The position numbers were made by a program, and so were the translations under genes. From the NCBI RefSeq assembly GCF_009617875.1, contig NZ_BLAV01000001.1:3906001-3970000 (forward strand): a DNA stretch of 64,000 bases, written 5' to 3'. This DNA is from Prolixibacter sp. NT017 (GTDB lineage: Bacteria; Bacteroidota; Bacteroidia; Bacteroidales; Prolixibacteraceae). Of the stretch, positions 1 to 9,056 are shown one piece after another (position 1 is the stretch's first letter; each line of letters opens with the position of its first letter). The notes below the pieces were generated by a model. That model worked only from the letters and a program-made list of their open reading frames with translations. It did no database searches and was not told where the DNA came from.

Positions 1-428
1 TTGTCTTCGTCTTCAATAAGATCACGGGTTCCGGGAACAACCGAAACGCCCGCGTCCATCATGATTTTCCGTGCAGTCAGCTTATCGCCCATTGCCAAAA
101 TGGCGTCCGGAGAAGGACCGATAAAAATCAGCCCGGCTTCTGCTACCCGACGTGCAAACTCCGCATTCTCGGAAAGAAATCCGTAACCCGGATGAATTGC
201 GTCGGCTCCTGATTTCACTGCCGCATCCATAATCTTGTCGATGTTCAAATAACTCTCAGACGATGGAGACGGTCCGATAAAACAGGCCTCGTCGGCATAA
301 CGAACATGCATGGCACTGCGGTCGGCCTCTGAAAATACTGCCACACTCTGAATTCCCATCTCGCGACAGGAACGCATCACCCGCACCGCAATTTCACCAC
401 GGTTCGCAACCAAAATTTTTCGGATCAT
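1..428 (-). CDS. accC: Biotin carboxylase subunit, N-terminal part (cut by window edge)
   Basis: Reading the minus strand from the ATG at 428-426 gives about 142 residues opening with [17 protein letters not shown], the hallmark N-terminus of the biotin carboxylase fold (ATP-grasp family) of acetyl-, propionyl- or pyruvate carboxylases. The conserved segments [14 protein letters not shown] and FIGPSPDAI follow. The enzyme carboxylates biotin on its carrier protein using ATP and bicarbonate, the first half of malonyl-CoA or methylmalonyl-CoA formation. The protein runs off the left edge, so the ATP-binding core is not visible, and the acyl-CoA specificity (acetyl versus propionyl, or a pyruvate carboxylase subunit) cannot be decided here. 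No conflicting start is visible upstream. Confidence 0.9.
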   Translation of the reverse strand, partial: MIRKILVANRGEIAVRVMRSCREMGIQSVAVFSEADRSAMHVRYADEACFIGPSPSSESYLNIDKIMDAAVKSGADAIHPGYGFLSENAEFARRVAEAGLIFIGPSPDAILAMGDKLTARKIMMDAGVSVVPGTRDLIEDED

Positions 429-602
429 AAGAACTTTTGATTATTAAATTCGGACTAAATTATAGTTTGCCATTGAGTTTTCAAAATATGTTAATAAATT
501 AATATTTTCGAACATTTTGTTATAAAATCTGAATTTCGTATTGACAAACCTTCAGGGTTAACAATCAAAACCGAAAAATGCTTAAAAGAATTTTTCCGGC
601 AT

Positions 603-637
603 AAACGAAAAAACCCCACAGATTACTCTGCGGGGTT
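603..637 (-). terminator. Rho-independent terminator of the beta-glucosidase gene
   Basis: An 11-bp stem with one mismatch (AACCCC at 612-617 pairing with GGGGTT at 632-637, plus CAGA/TCTG) encloses a 4-nt loop. On the minus strand it is followed by a run of T. It lies 20 bp past the stop of the GH3 gene. Confidence 0.85.
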
Positions 638-657
638 CAGGCTATGTTAAATTCAGT

Positions 658-2934
658 CTATTTTAAAACAAAGGAGTTTTCTTGTACATCATCGGAGTTG
701 GTTCCAACAAATACTTTGAATTCTCCGGGTTCTGCTTTTTTCTTCAAATCGGCTCCGTAGAAAGCCAAATCATCGGGCGTTAACGTAAATGTGACCTTCT
801 GCGATTCACCCGGTTTCAGTGAAATCTTCCGGAACCCTTTGAGTTCTTTTACCGGACGCGATACACTACCCACCAGGTCGCGGATATACAATTGTACAAC
901 TTCTTCACCGGCTACTTTTCCGGTATTCTGCACATTCACCGAAACATCCAGTTTTCCGTTCATGCTCATTTCGTGCGAGCTGAGCTCAACCGGCGAATAC
1001 TTAAATGTAGTGTAACTCAAACCGTAACCAAACGGAAACAGCGGAGTTTTCTTTTGATCGGTATAATGTGACCAGAAGACAGTTCCTGTCGGATCGGGAC
1101 GGCCTGTACTTTTGTGATTATAATAAATAGGTAATTGTCCAACGGCACGCGGGAATGAAACCGGCAATTTTCCGGAAGGATTGTAATCACCGAACAATAC
1201 ATCAGCAATAGCGTTTCCGGCTTCGGACCCAAGATGCCAGGCCTCTACAATAGCCGGAACGTGTTCCGCCATCCAGTCAATGACCAGCGGGCGACCATTG
1301 GTGAGAACGACAACCACATTGGGGTTCGCAGCGTAAATCGCTTTCATCAGCTGTTCCTGCAAGCCTTTCATCCTAATTTCCGTCTGACTGCGTCCTTCAC
1401 CGGTTTGAAAACAATTTTCGCCAACAGCCAAAACAACCACATCCGCTTTTTTTGCTATCTGACGAGCAGCATCAAATCCGGAACTATCAGTGGTATTGAA
1501 TTTCAACTCCTTGGTAAAACTGGGCTGACCAATGGTTAACGGAGCACCTTCGGCATAAAGTATTTTATTGGGATCAGCAACCGCTCCTTTTACTCCTTCA
1601 AGCAATGATACCGCAGAACCGGTAATCGCCTGAGCTCTCCAACTTCCCAGGGGAGAATCCTTATCAGCTGCCAACGGACCAATCACCGCAATGGTTTGCC
1701 CTTCTTTTTTCAGCGGAAGCAGATGCTCATCGTTTTTCAACAGAACAATGGAATGACGGGCAACTTTCCGGGCTGCCGCCAGATGTTCCGGAGTAAGAAT
1801 TTCGGTTTTCTCCCGATTCTCGTTACTATACTTATATGGATCGTCGAATAGACCCAATTCGAATTTCACGCGCAGAATGCGACGAACAGCATCATCAATC
1901 AGCGATTCGTCCACTTTTCCTTCCTCTACTAACTTCTTCAAAGAAGTGATGTAGCAGTGACCTTCCATGTCCATATCGCTACCGGCTTTGATGGCCAGCT
2001 CGGCTGCTTGCGCAGAATCGGCAGCTACACCGTGAGGAATCAATTCGCCGATGGAATTCCAGTCAGAAACCACAAAACCTTTGAATCCCCACTGTCCTTT
2101 CAGGATATCGCGCTGCAAATGAGCACTGGCAGTCGCTGGTGTTCCGCCAATTTCGTTGAAAGAGTTCATCACGGTAGCGACACCGGCCTTAACAGCTGCT
2201 TCGAATGGTGGAAGCACCGTGTTGCGCAGCGTATGCTCGCTGATGTCGACTGTATTGTAATCACGGCCCGACTCTACAAATCCATAAGCGGCGAAGTGCT
2301 TGGCACAGGCGGCCACGGTATTGTCGCTCGACAAGTCGTCGCCCTGGAAACCATGAACACGGGCAGCAGCAAATTTTGCTCCCAGATACGGATCTTCGCC
2401 CGAACCTTCCATCACGCGGCCCCAGCGTGCATCACGACTGATGTCCATCATCGGGGCAAACGTCCACTGTAAACCGGAAGCCGATGCCTCAACTGCAGCT
2501 ACATGAGCAGAAAGTTTTGCCAGTTCGGGTTCCCAACTGGCTGCTTCGCCCAACGGAATCGGGAACATGGTTTTAAACCCGTGAATCACGTCGTAACCGA
2601 AAATCAGGGGAATGTGCAACCGGGAGTTTTTCACCGCCAGCTCCTGTGTTTTCCGGGTAGCTTCGGCCCCTACAACATTCAACATCGAACCAACGGCACC
2701 GGATTTAATTTCCTCTAACTGATGCTGTGCCGATGCTCTCTGCGGTGCGGGCCCGGTCATTTCCCATTGGCTGGTGTACTGATTTAACTGACCAATTTTT
2801 TCGTCCAGTGTCATTTTACTGAGAAGATCATTTACTTTCTTCTCAATGACTTCATCATTTGCTTTTGGCTTCAATGCGTACAAATTATTGCCCAAGGTTA
2901 GAAATACAAATAGCAGAATCGCAGACAATTTCAT
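658..2934 (-). CDS. bglX: Periplasmic glycoside hydrolase family 3 beta-glucosidase
   Basis: This 758-residue secreted enzyme hydrolyses terminal beta-linked glucosyl residues from oligosaccharides. The chosen ATG (2934) gives a clean signal peptide, MKLSAILLFVFLTLGNNLYA; an in-frame ATG 10 codons upstream would put a charged extension in front of it. The GH3 N-terminal barrel (about residues 25-340) contains KHFAAYG and the nucleophile motif VVSDW, with the Asp near residue 291. The GH3 C-terminal alpha/beta domain follows, and then a fibronectin III-like domain (about 670-755, PVKELKGF) as in BglX. The length matches E. coli BglX (about 765). It is a single-gene unit with its own terminator. 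Beta-xylosidase specificity cannot be excluded. Confidence 0.92.
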   Translation of the reverse strand: MKLSAILLFVFLTLGNNLYALKPKANDEVIEKKVNDLLSKMTLDEKIGQLNQYTSQWEMTGPAPQRASAQHQLEEIKSGAVGSMLNVVGAEATRKTQELAVKNSRLHIPLIFGYDVIHGFKTMFPIPLGEAASWEPELAKLSAHVAAVEASASGLQWTFAPMMDISRDARWGRVMEGSGEDPYLGAKFAAARVHGFQGDDLSSDNTVAACAKHFAAYGFVESGRDYNTVDISEHTLRNTVLPPFEAAVKAGVATVMNSFNEIGGTPATASAHLQRDILKGQWGFKGFVVSDWNSIGELIPHGVAADSAQAAELAIKAGSDMDMEGHCYITSLKKLVEEGKVDESLIDDAVRRILRVKFELGLFDDPYKYSNENREKTEILTPEHLAAARKVARHSIVLLKNDEHLLPLKKEGQTIAVIGPLAADKDSPLGSWRAQAITGSAVSLLEGVKGAVADPNKILYAEGAPLTIGQPSFTKELKFNTTDSSGFDAARQIAKKADVVVLAVGENCFQTGEGRSQTEIRMKGLQEQLMKAIYAANPNVVVVLTNGRPLVIDWMAEHVPAIVEAWHLGSEAGNAIADVLFGDYNPSGKLPVSFPRAVGQLPIYYNHKSTGRPDPTGTVFWSHYTDQKKTPLFPFGYGLSYTTFKYSPVELSSHEMSMNGKLDVSVNVQNTGKVAGEEVVQLYIRDLVGSVSRPVKELKGFRKISLKPGESQKVTFTLTPDDLAFYGADLKKKAEPGEFKVFVGTNSDDVQENSFVLK

Positions 2935-3250
2935 GTGTTTTGTTTTTAATTGTTCAATTACCACATGGAACTAGCCACGACCATCCTGCTCCGATAGGAA
3001 AAGTTGATTCTCAGGGCTCGTTTCATGTTAATTTGCTTTAGTTGTGTTATATCTGACAAGTTGAATCAACCAAATTGATCCGAAACAAAGGAACGACTTT
3101 TCTGTAAAAAACAGAAGTAATTGTACGGAAAACAATATCGATTTTTTGAACGAAAAATACACATGGTTCAATCCTCTTTTCTCGAAGGAATAAGAAAGGA
3201 AAAAAAATCACCGACACGGATCGGTATTAAAATACCAGCTTAAACGATAT
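2935..3250. other. Intergenic spacer with no recognised element
   Basis: This AT-rich spacer of 316 bp separates two minus-strand genes. I found no clear TAnnTTTG -7 box on the minus strand, no hairpin and no convincing ORF. It presumably carries the bglX promoter and any carbohydrate-responsive operator, but no motif can be pointed to. Confidence 0.5.
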
Positions 3251-4354
3251 TTAATCGTACATCGTCAGCCTGGTACCCAACAATTTTTTAATGTTCGAAT
3301 TCAATGGTGGTATCCGTTTATCCAAATGCTTCCAATATTCAGTTGTATAGGCGTAAGATGAAGGTAATCCCCAACCTGAAGAAGTCCTCTCTTTTTGCAT
3401 TACTGATTTGGGGATATAATAGCTCTTCAAAACATAAAATTCACTAACTCTTTGAATATTTTTGAATCTCTTCTCATTTTTCTGCTTGAAAAAGTATTGA
3501 TAATACTTTCGCCAGCTTTCCAAATTTGCTTTCGACGCCATTGACCGACTTTTGGCCAGGTATGTTTCGGTCACGTTGTGATGTGCGATCCTAACCTGGT
3601 ACCCAAATAAACTTCTTTCTTTGACTTTGGCAGGGGCAATCCAGTCGATACTCATTTGTACCTGTTTTTGTGCCTCGTTTGTCCTAATGAGCCCGACCAC
3701 TGCGTTCTCCTTCATAATAAAGGTTTTTCCAAGACTATCGGTAGTCATGTAGTCTTTATCAAATTGCCCGGGAATTGTTTGGGATTCGATGTAGGGAACA
3801 CTTAACCCTCCCTCAGACAGGGTTACTGTGTGTTTTTGGATAGCATCAACTACTTTTTGATTTCTGAACGAACGATAGGCGTCTTTCTGACATTTGAACC
3901 GTTTGCCATCATTCCATATAAAATATCTCACCATCCCATCGGCAAAATATTCCGGAACACTGTCCTTTAGCTGGTAACTCCGGAAATACCCTTCGAGTAC
4001 CAACACCATCTTCTCTTTCTTATTCGTTACCGTAATCTCAGGAATTCTTACCTCGCGGGAAACCAAATAAACATTGCCGGCACGTTTCATGTCTTTCCAA
4101 ATCATCATCCGATTTCCGTAACTAATATGCTGTACAACCAGCGAGTCGCTGTTTTTCGCAAAACGATTGACCAACGTCGTATCTATCATCCCTTCGGTAT
4201 TGGAGGTACCTACCAACCGTCCGGCAGGAGCGATGAACTGAGCAAAAGGAATGGGAGACTGGTCTTTTTCGTCCATAACACGAATTTGTGCGTAGGATGA
4301 AGACGCCAGAAATAAAAGCAAGATGAAGATGGTGAGTTTTTCTCGATAGTTCAT
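3251..4354 (-). CDS. Secreted carboxypeptidase-regulatory-like domain protein, function unknown
   Basis: The start at 4354 gives a good signal peptide (MNYREKLTIFILLLFLASSSYA), so the mature protein is periplasmic or outer-membrane associated; the ATG seven codons upstream is less likely. Residues about 23-100 look like a CarboxypepD_reg-like beta-sandwich, with the feature that a variant residue replaces the usual glycine turns (IRVMDEKDQSPIPFAQF, GTSNTEGMIDTT, LVVQHISYG). That is the same prealbumin-like fold that begins many Bacteroidota TonB-dependent receptors, but no plug or barrel follows. The remaining ~270 residues contain a Lys/Arg-rich, aromatic segment I cannot assign. No partner gene is obvious, although the next upstream gene on the same strand is a CPBP membrane protein and could be co-transcribed (58-78 bp gap). 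Confidence 0.7.
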   Translation of the reverse strand: MNYREKLTIFILLLFLASSSYAQIRVMDEKDQSPIPFAQFIAPAGRLVGTSNTEGMIDTTLVNRFAKNSDSLVVQHISYGNRMMIWKDMKRAGNVYLVSREVRIPEITVTNKKEKMVLVLEGYFRSYQLKDSVPEYFADGMVRYFIWNDGKRFKCQKDAYRSFRNQKVVDAIQKHTVTLSEGGLSVPYIESQTIPGQFDKDYMTTDSLGKTFIMKENAVVGLIRTNEAQKQVQMSIDWIAPAKVKERSLFGYQVRIAHHNVTETYLAKSRSMASKANLESWRKYYQYFFKQKNEKRFKNIQRVSEFYVLKSYYIPKSVMQKERTSSGWGLPSSYAYTTEYWKHLDKRIPPLNSNIKKLLGTRLTMYD

Positions 4355-4432
4355 ATGAGTAAAATAAAGGGACAAACGTTACGTCTCTTATATAGCAGAT
4401 GCACTAAACGGTCAATGGGTATATTCTAATAT

Positions 4433-5830
4433 TCATTCTGCCGAACTGATGTAACACTTTACTGTTCGGTTCTTTGCCTGATACAGAGTGACCCCATATT
4501 TTCCCATCAGCGTCCGCTGTAGCAGTTCCGTGCTGTCTTTCGGGATAACCCAGGTATATTTCGTTCGGTTTTTTGAAAGACAGTTCACTTTCATCGAATA
4601 GAGTTCCTCTATTTTATCCGCCAAATCTCTTATCGTTGCATCCTTCAAAACAAAACTTTTTTCTCCCTCATTCAACGCTGAAGTATCTTCTTCTGTCTTC
4701 ACAAACTGACTTCGGTACAACACCCAGTTCCCGGCAGGAACAAAAAAGAGTTGGGCTTTAAGGTAATATTTCTTCAGTAGTTGCTGAAAGACAAACCGTC
4801 TCGCCATCTTGAAATCATCCATGCTCTCTTGATTCCTATCGGTAAATTGCAGGTCGATAACACTGTTCGCAACACCGGTATCTTCAAACACAACTTCTTC
4901 CGGTCGAAATGTTCCCATCTTAGCAAGAGCCAAACGTACCGTTGCATGATCGAAATTGATTCCGGAAGGTGATACTTTACAGGAATTATAGCGAGGTTTC
5001 CCGACTGCTGAAATCTCCAGCGAATAACTTTTAGGCGCGGACACATGTCCCGGATATGCCATAACCATTTCATCTTTAAACACCTTATCCTCACTCATGG
5101 CTGGTTTGAGTAGTACGACAGGAAGCAGCAGAAAAACGACATTGTGCAATCCATGTAACACAAATCCCCACCAAAACCCCTGACGCACCCGCAAATAACC
5201 GATATTCAGTCCCGCAAAAATCTGCGGAAAAACAAAAATGGGAGATAAAACCAGGAATGTTAATGTCACCGTGTAATTCTGCAGATGATAGAATCCAAAC
5301 AAGATGGTAGAGATATAAAAAACCCGTGCAAAATTTCGACGCCAAAATTTTCCGAGGAGCATATATATTCTTCGCTGAAAGACCAAATAAATCGCCAGCA
5401 GCAACAAACCGGCCACCACGACTATAATAGCAATCTGTTTCTCAGAAGCATGACTGTAAGACAGAATTAAGGTGCCGACAACCACCAATACGCCAATGAA
5501 CGATAAAAGAAAATTTTTCTTCCCGGGCCGCAAGTGCGTTCTGAATGTCAATTCCTCCAGTAACGGAATGAAAACGGTTACCAGCAGACTCCACGTGAGT
5601 AAGCCATACCTCTGATGAGAAATCGGAATTTTGTGCACCTGAACATCTGGTGCAACAATGTGTCTCAAATGATCAACAGGCCAAACCAACGCAGCTGTGA
5701 CAGCGATATCCACAATCAATACCACTGCAAAATTCACAAATTGCGTAGTAAAACGTTCCTCTTTATAGTTAAAGGTTGGATGTAACAGAAAATTCCAATA
5801 AGCCTTTAAAAAAGTTTCATTCCAATTCAT
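4433..5830 (-). CDS. CPBP-type intramembrane protease with long C-terminal soluble domain
   Basis: This 465-residue protein has a multi-helix membrane domain (about 30-250) carrying the three CPBP/Rce1 signatures: E92-E93-x3-R97, F178-x3-H182 and H226-x3-N230. All predicted catalytic positions are therefore intact. CPBP members cleave within membranes, process prenylated or bacteriocin-like peptides, or act as immunity proteins; which applies here is unknown. After residue 255 comes about 210 residues of soluble sequence absent from standard CPBP proteins (usually 200-300 residues). It contains two weakly similar halves, of which the last (KSFVLKDATIRDLADKIEEL and following) vaguely resembles STN/secretin-like short domains. 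That resemblance is inference only. Confidence 0.75.
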   Translation of the reverse strand: MNWNETFLKAYWNFLLHPTFNYKEERFTTQFVNFAVVLIVDIAVTAALVWPVDHLRHIVAPDVQVHKIPISHQRYGLLTWSLLVTVFIPLLEELTFRTHLRPGKKNFLLSFIGVLVVVGTLILSYSHASEKQIAIIVVVAGLLLLAIYLVFQRRIYMLLGKFWRRNFARVFYISTILFGFYHLQNYTVTLTFLVLSPIFVFPQIFAGLNIGYLRVRQGFWWGFVLHGLHNVVFLLLPVVLLKPAMSEDKVFKDEMVMAYPGHVSAPKSYSLEISAVGKPRYNSCKVSPSGINFDHATVRLALAKMGTFRPEEVVFEDTGVANSVIDLQFTDRNQESMDDFKMARRFVFQQLLKKYYLKAQLFFVPAGNWVLYRSQFVKTEEDTSALNEGEKSFVLKDATIRDLADKIEELYSMKVNCLSKNRTKYTWVIPKDSTELLQRTLMGKYGVTLYQAKNRTVKCYISSAE

Positions 5831-6020
5831 TCATTTAATATTAGCTAAATCCTATTGCCACTCGCAGACAACAAAAACATGATTGAGAAAAAATGAGTTT
5901 TCTCTTCCTTATATTTCCTATAAAATAATCATTCGTCCCCTCCATTTTACTTTGCAGTATTCCAGGAGAGAACTTCAGTCCGCCAGTCTGACCAAGTTCC
6001 CCAATCCGCTTCGGGACGGA

Positions 6021-6545
6021 GCCGGGTGTGGGCGATAAAAACAGGTAAACTCACCCCAATGAGCAACCAAGTCCCCGGCGCGCTCTTCCGGCTTGCCGGA
6101 ACAAGTAACTACGTCACAAATTTTCGTTTCCAGCTTAACAGGATGAGCATCTAAGTACGCAGAATTCCCTTCTATACCGACCATATGAGTAACTATGTTC
6201 CGAATATTCGCTTCTAACCCGACAGAATAAGTGACTATGTGTCGAATACTACCTTCTAACTATACAGAATTAGTAACTACGTTTAAGATATTCACTTCTA
6301 AGTCATCAGAATGTTTAACTACGTTTGATATATTGGCTTCCAACTTGTCGGAATGAGTAACTAACTCGCAAGTACTGGCTACTAACTCGTCGGTACGTCA
6401 TTCTAATTTATTGGAATACGTAACTACGTTCGTGAGATTTCCTTCTAACTCGCCGGAATGAATAACTACGTCGCCGGCATGGGCTGCGAACTAGTCGGAA
6501 CGGGTAACTAAATGCCCGGTACTTCCTGCGGAGTAAACCTAATGA
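6021..6545. repeat. Degenerate 42-bp tandem repeat array
   Basis: Eleven or so units, each beginning with variants of GTAACTACG and ending with variants of CTAACTCGNCGGAATGA, start at 6063, 6105, 6147, 6189, 6231, 6273, 6315 and 6357, then (after one 63-bp step) at 6420, 6462 and 6504. A weaker unit may begin at 6021. The spacing is exactly 42 bp except for that one 42+21 step, although individual units differ at many positions. Each unit contains two half-repeats of 21 bp sharing a TAACT core. The array fills the gap between the unknown helical protein (stop at 6562) and the CPBP gene. No terminal inverted repeats, direct-repeat/spacer structure of a CRISPR, or known repeat family is recognisable. 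Confidence 0.85.
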
Positions 6546-6561
6546 TTGTTACACTCACCAA

Positions 6562-7302
6562 TCAGGCCTCCGGGGTATCGCTTTCGCCTGTTTCGGAACT
6601 GCTGCCGCCTTTGCTGCCCTGCATTTTTACCAGCTTGCTGAAAACGAAGAGGTCGCGCTTGGTTTTATTGTGCTTAAACAGTTGCTTGCCTATGGCACAA
6701 ATATCCATGGCCTGCGCGTAAACAGCATTCAGTTCGGTAACCAGCTGCACCGTATCCAGTTTGGTACTTCCCTTCAGGCCTTCCTGGGTAATGTTGGCCT
6801 GGCTAAGGGTATCGGCATACCCCACAATCCGGGTTAAGCGATCGGCATTCACACCGTGGGCTTCCATATCGGTGCGCAGCTCTTCGGTGAGGTTGTTGCG
6901 GAAGGTGATGACTAAATCGATGGCCGGAGATTGACTGCTTTCGGCTTTTGCCCACAAATCGGTATAACCTAGCCACTTCAGCAAATCATCGCGACCACTG
7001 GGATCGGTTCGATAGCCTCTTCCAACCTGGGTTTTAACCATCACCAAATCATCACGGGCATCAACCAGCAACTGGTTCACTTGCGTGGTGGCACTTCGCA
7101 AATTCTTCCTGGTGTTGATACCGTGAACTGTAGTGAGTATCTGCTGAATATTTTCACGGAAGGAGGTGATAAATGGATCGGCCCACGATGGTTGTTCTGC
7201 TGTGAAGACTTCTTTTTCCTGTTCAAAATGGTCGGTCAGCGTTAGGGCGGCTACCAACATCGATAAATCACGGTAATTGAATTTTCGTCTCATGTTGTGC
7301 AT
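6562..7302 (-). CDS. Unknown helical protein next to the 42-bp repeat array
   Basis: This 246-residue cytosolic protein has no signal peptide or membrane segment. I do not recognise the family. The sequence is predicted mostly helical (alternating amphipathic stretches such as the one around NLTEELRTDMEAHGV), with a charged, Ser/Gly-rich tail (GSKGGSSSETGESDTPEA). Conserved-looking islands are FNYRDLSML near the N-terminus, SWADPFI, and the NITQEGLKGS segment around residue 175. An alternative ATG lies three codons in (MRRKF). The gene stands alone on the minus strand. Its stop codon is only 17 bp from the 42-bp array at 6021-6545, which would form its 3' untranslated region if transcription continues. 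Confidence 0.7.
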   Translation of the reverse strand: MHNMRRKFNYRDLSMLVAALTLTDHFEQEKEVFTAEQPSWADPFITSFRENIQQILTTVHGINTRKNLRSATTQVNQLLVDARDDLVMVKTQVGRGYRTDPSGRDDLLKWLGYTDLWAKAESSQSPAIDLVITFRNNLTEELRTDMEAHGVNADRLTRIVGYADTLSQANITQEGLKGSTKLDTVQLVTELNAVYAQAMDICAIGKQLFKHNKTKRDLFVFSKLVKMQGSKGGSSSETGESDTPEA

Positions 7303-7625
7303 TTTAAGGTTTGATACTTTTTTTTGAAAAAGAACCCGACCGACACCGCCATCTTAATATTGATGCGTGTCAGTCGTTCTTGTGTCTTTAAATTCTTTTT
7401 CCCTCAAAATACACTTGCTATTCGGAGCAAAAAGTGGAGTGGAGAACCCCTCAATATCTGTCTTGGTCTTCGTTGGTTAATACCCGGATTTTGAAAAAGG
7501 TTACCCCTCCTTATTGAAAAAAATAAATGAACTTCAGATTCTCATTGTTGACAAACCCTCGTTTTTGCTAGTAGTTTTTTCAATATCAAACACTTTCTTA
7601 TGTTGATAAAGTTTGGAAAATCGCC
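7303..7625. other. Intergenic spacer, little recognisable content
   Basis: This spacer separates the unknown helical protein from the terminator of alanine dehydrogenase. I see no -7 box on the minus strand, no ORF of note and no repeat. Confidence 0.45.
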
Positions 7626-7663
7626 ATAAAAAAAAGAGGCCGCCAATAAATATTGACGACCTC
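7626..7663 (-). terminator. Terminator of alanine dehydrogenase gene
   Basis: An imperfect hairpin (GAGG-CG-CAATA paired with TATTG-CG-CCTC, 7636-7663, two 1-nt mismatches) is followed on the minus strand by eight T residues. It lies 27 bp beyond the ald stop. Confidence 0.85.
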
Positions 7664-7689
7664 CCGGTTTATTATCGGAAAGCGACTGC

Positions 7690-8802
7690 TTACAGTACGC
7701 TGTCTACATCGTAATAAGTAAGTCCGAATGCTTCGGCAACACCTTTGTATACTACTTTTCCGTCTACTACGTTCAGACCTTTCTTCAAAGAATTGTCTTC
7801 GCGGCAAGCTTGCTTCCATCCCTTCTCTGCCAAATCGATGGCGTGAGGCAACGTAGCGTTGGTCAATGCCAGCGTAGAAGTACGCGGTACAGCACCCGGC
7901 ATGTTGGCTACTGAATAGTGAATCACATCGTCGATCACGAAAGTCGGATCATCGTGTGTTGTCGGACGGGTTGTCTCGATACAACCACCCTGGTCGATAG
8001 CTACGTCAACCAACACCGTGCCCGGCTTCATGGTTTTCAGCATGTCGCGGGTAATCAGGTTCGGAGCTTTTGCACCCGGAATCAATACCGCACCAACAAT
8101 CAGGTCGTGATCTTCAACCATCTTACGGATGTTGAATTCGTTCGACATCATTGTCTTCACGTTAGCTGGCATGATATCGTCGAGGTAACGCATGCGCTTC
8201 AGGCTTACGTCCATAATGGTTACGTCGGCACCCAGGCCAGCAGCCATCTTAGCAGCTTCGGTACCTACAATACCACCACCAATGATCAACACTTTGGCAG
8301 GATGTACTCCGGGAACACCACCCAACAGCATTCCGCGTCCACCGTAGGTTTTTTCGAGGTACTTGGCACCTTCCTGAACCGACATACGTCCGGCTACTTC
8401 CGACATCGGAACCAGCAACGGCAGTGAACGGTCGGGCAACTCAACAGTTTCGTAAGCCAAACATACCGACTTGTTGCGAAGCATGGCGTTGGTCAACGCT
8501 TCAGAAGAAGCAAAGTGGAAGTAAGTGTAAAGCAACTGACCTTCGCGAATCAATTCGTACTCAGGCTCAATCGGCTCTTTTACCTTGATAATCATTTCGG
8601 CCTTGCCGTAAACATCCTCAATGGTTGGGAGCATTTGTGCACCGGCCGAAACATATTCCTCGTCGGTGAAACCACTTCCCATACCTGCTGTAGCCTGAAT
8701 ATATACTTCGTGACCACGCTTAGTCAACTCTGCAGCACCGGCAGGCGTTAACGCAACCCGGTTTTCGTTGTTTTTAATTTCCTTTGGAACTCCTATTATC
8801 AT
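7690..8802 (-). CDS. ald: Alanine dehydrogenase
   Basis: This 370-residue NAD-dependent enzyme interconverts L-alanine and pyruvate plus ammonium, feeding alanine into central metabolism or assimilating ammonium. The sequence starts MIIGVPKEIKNNENRVALTP, typical of the AlaDH/PNT family. R15, K75 and H96 match the substrate-binding and catalytic residues known from mycobacterial Ald, and VDVAIDQGG carries the later catalytic Asp near 270. The Rossmann motif is GGGIVGTEAA. Length and ends match the family with no extension. It is a monocistronic unit with a -7 box upstream (8828-8835) and its own terminator. Confidence 0.96.
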   Translation of the reverse strand: MIIGVPKEIKNNENRVALTPAGAAELTKRGHEVYIQATAGMGSGFTDEEYVSAGAQMLPTIEDVYGKAEMIIKVKEPIEPEYELIREGQLLYTYFHFASSEALTNAMLRNKSVCLAYETVELPDRSLPLLVPMSEVAGRMSVQEGAKYLEKTYGGRGMLLGGVPGVHPAKVLIIGGGIVGTEAAKMAAGLGADVTIMDVSLKRMRYLDDIMPANVKTMMSNEFNIRKMVEDHDLIVGAVLIPGAKAPNLITRDMLKTMKPGTVLVDVAIDQGGCIETTRPTTHDDPTFVIDDVIHYSVANMPGAVPRTSTLALTNATLPHAIDLAEKGWKQACREDNSLKKGLNVVDGKVVYKGVAEAFGLTYYDVDSVL

Positions 8803-8827
8803 GACTAATTATTTTTTGGGTATGTTC

Positions 8828-8835
8828 CAAAAATA
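8828..8835 (-). promoter_or_regulatory. -7 promoter box for ald
   Basis: On the minus strand this reads TATTTTTG, matching the Bacteroidota TAnnTTTG -7 consensus, 26 bp before the ald ATG. No clear TTG -33 element is seen at the right spacing. Confidence 0.5.
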
Positions 8836-8994
8836 GAGGAAATAATCACACTCTAATATGACGAACCCCCATAATTTTCAACTATTCAGCTTAAATTAAC
8901 ATATCACTCGTATGACCAATTTAAAACTCAATTTTTTATGATTGTTTGATAGTTTTTCCAATATTAATATTACAATAATTAAACATTCAGCCCA

Positions 8995-9024
8995 TTTGAC
9001 TAACAGTTTATAATATTAACTTTG
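8995..9024 (+). promoter_or_regulatory. -33/-7 promoter for the aminotransferase
   Basis: TTTG at 8995-8998 and TAACTTTG at 9017-9024 match the Bacteroidota -33/-7 pattern with an 18-bp spacer, 32 bp before the ATG at 9057. Confidence 0.7.
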
Positions 9025-9056
9025 CCTCTTCCAACATGAAAGCTTAAGATTGCAGG

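Noticed and set aside
1..186. Plus-strand frame of 61 codons at the left edge
   Set aside because: It lies opposite the biotin carboxylase gene, whose minus-strand translation is clearly conserved. It is a shadow.
1957..2472. A 171-codon plus-strand frame inside the beta-glucosidase gene
   Set aside because: It is antisense to an unambiguous GH3 coding region.
5975..6184. A 69-codon minus-strand frame inside the 42-bp repeat array
   Set aside because: A period divisible by three keeps one frame open automatically. The only continuing frame has a TAG within the array, and there is no ribosome-binding or promoter support.
6021..6545. CRISPR array
   Set aside because: The units are contiguous and diverged, without identical repeats separated by unique spacers, and no cas genes are present.
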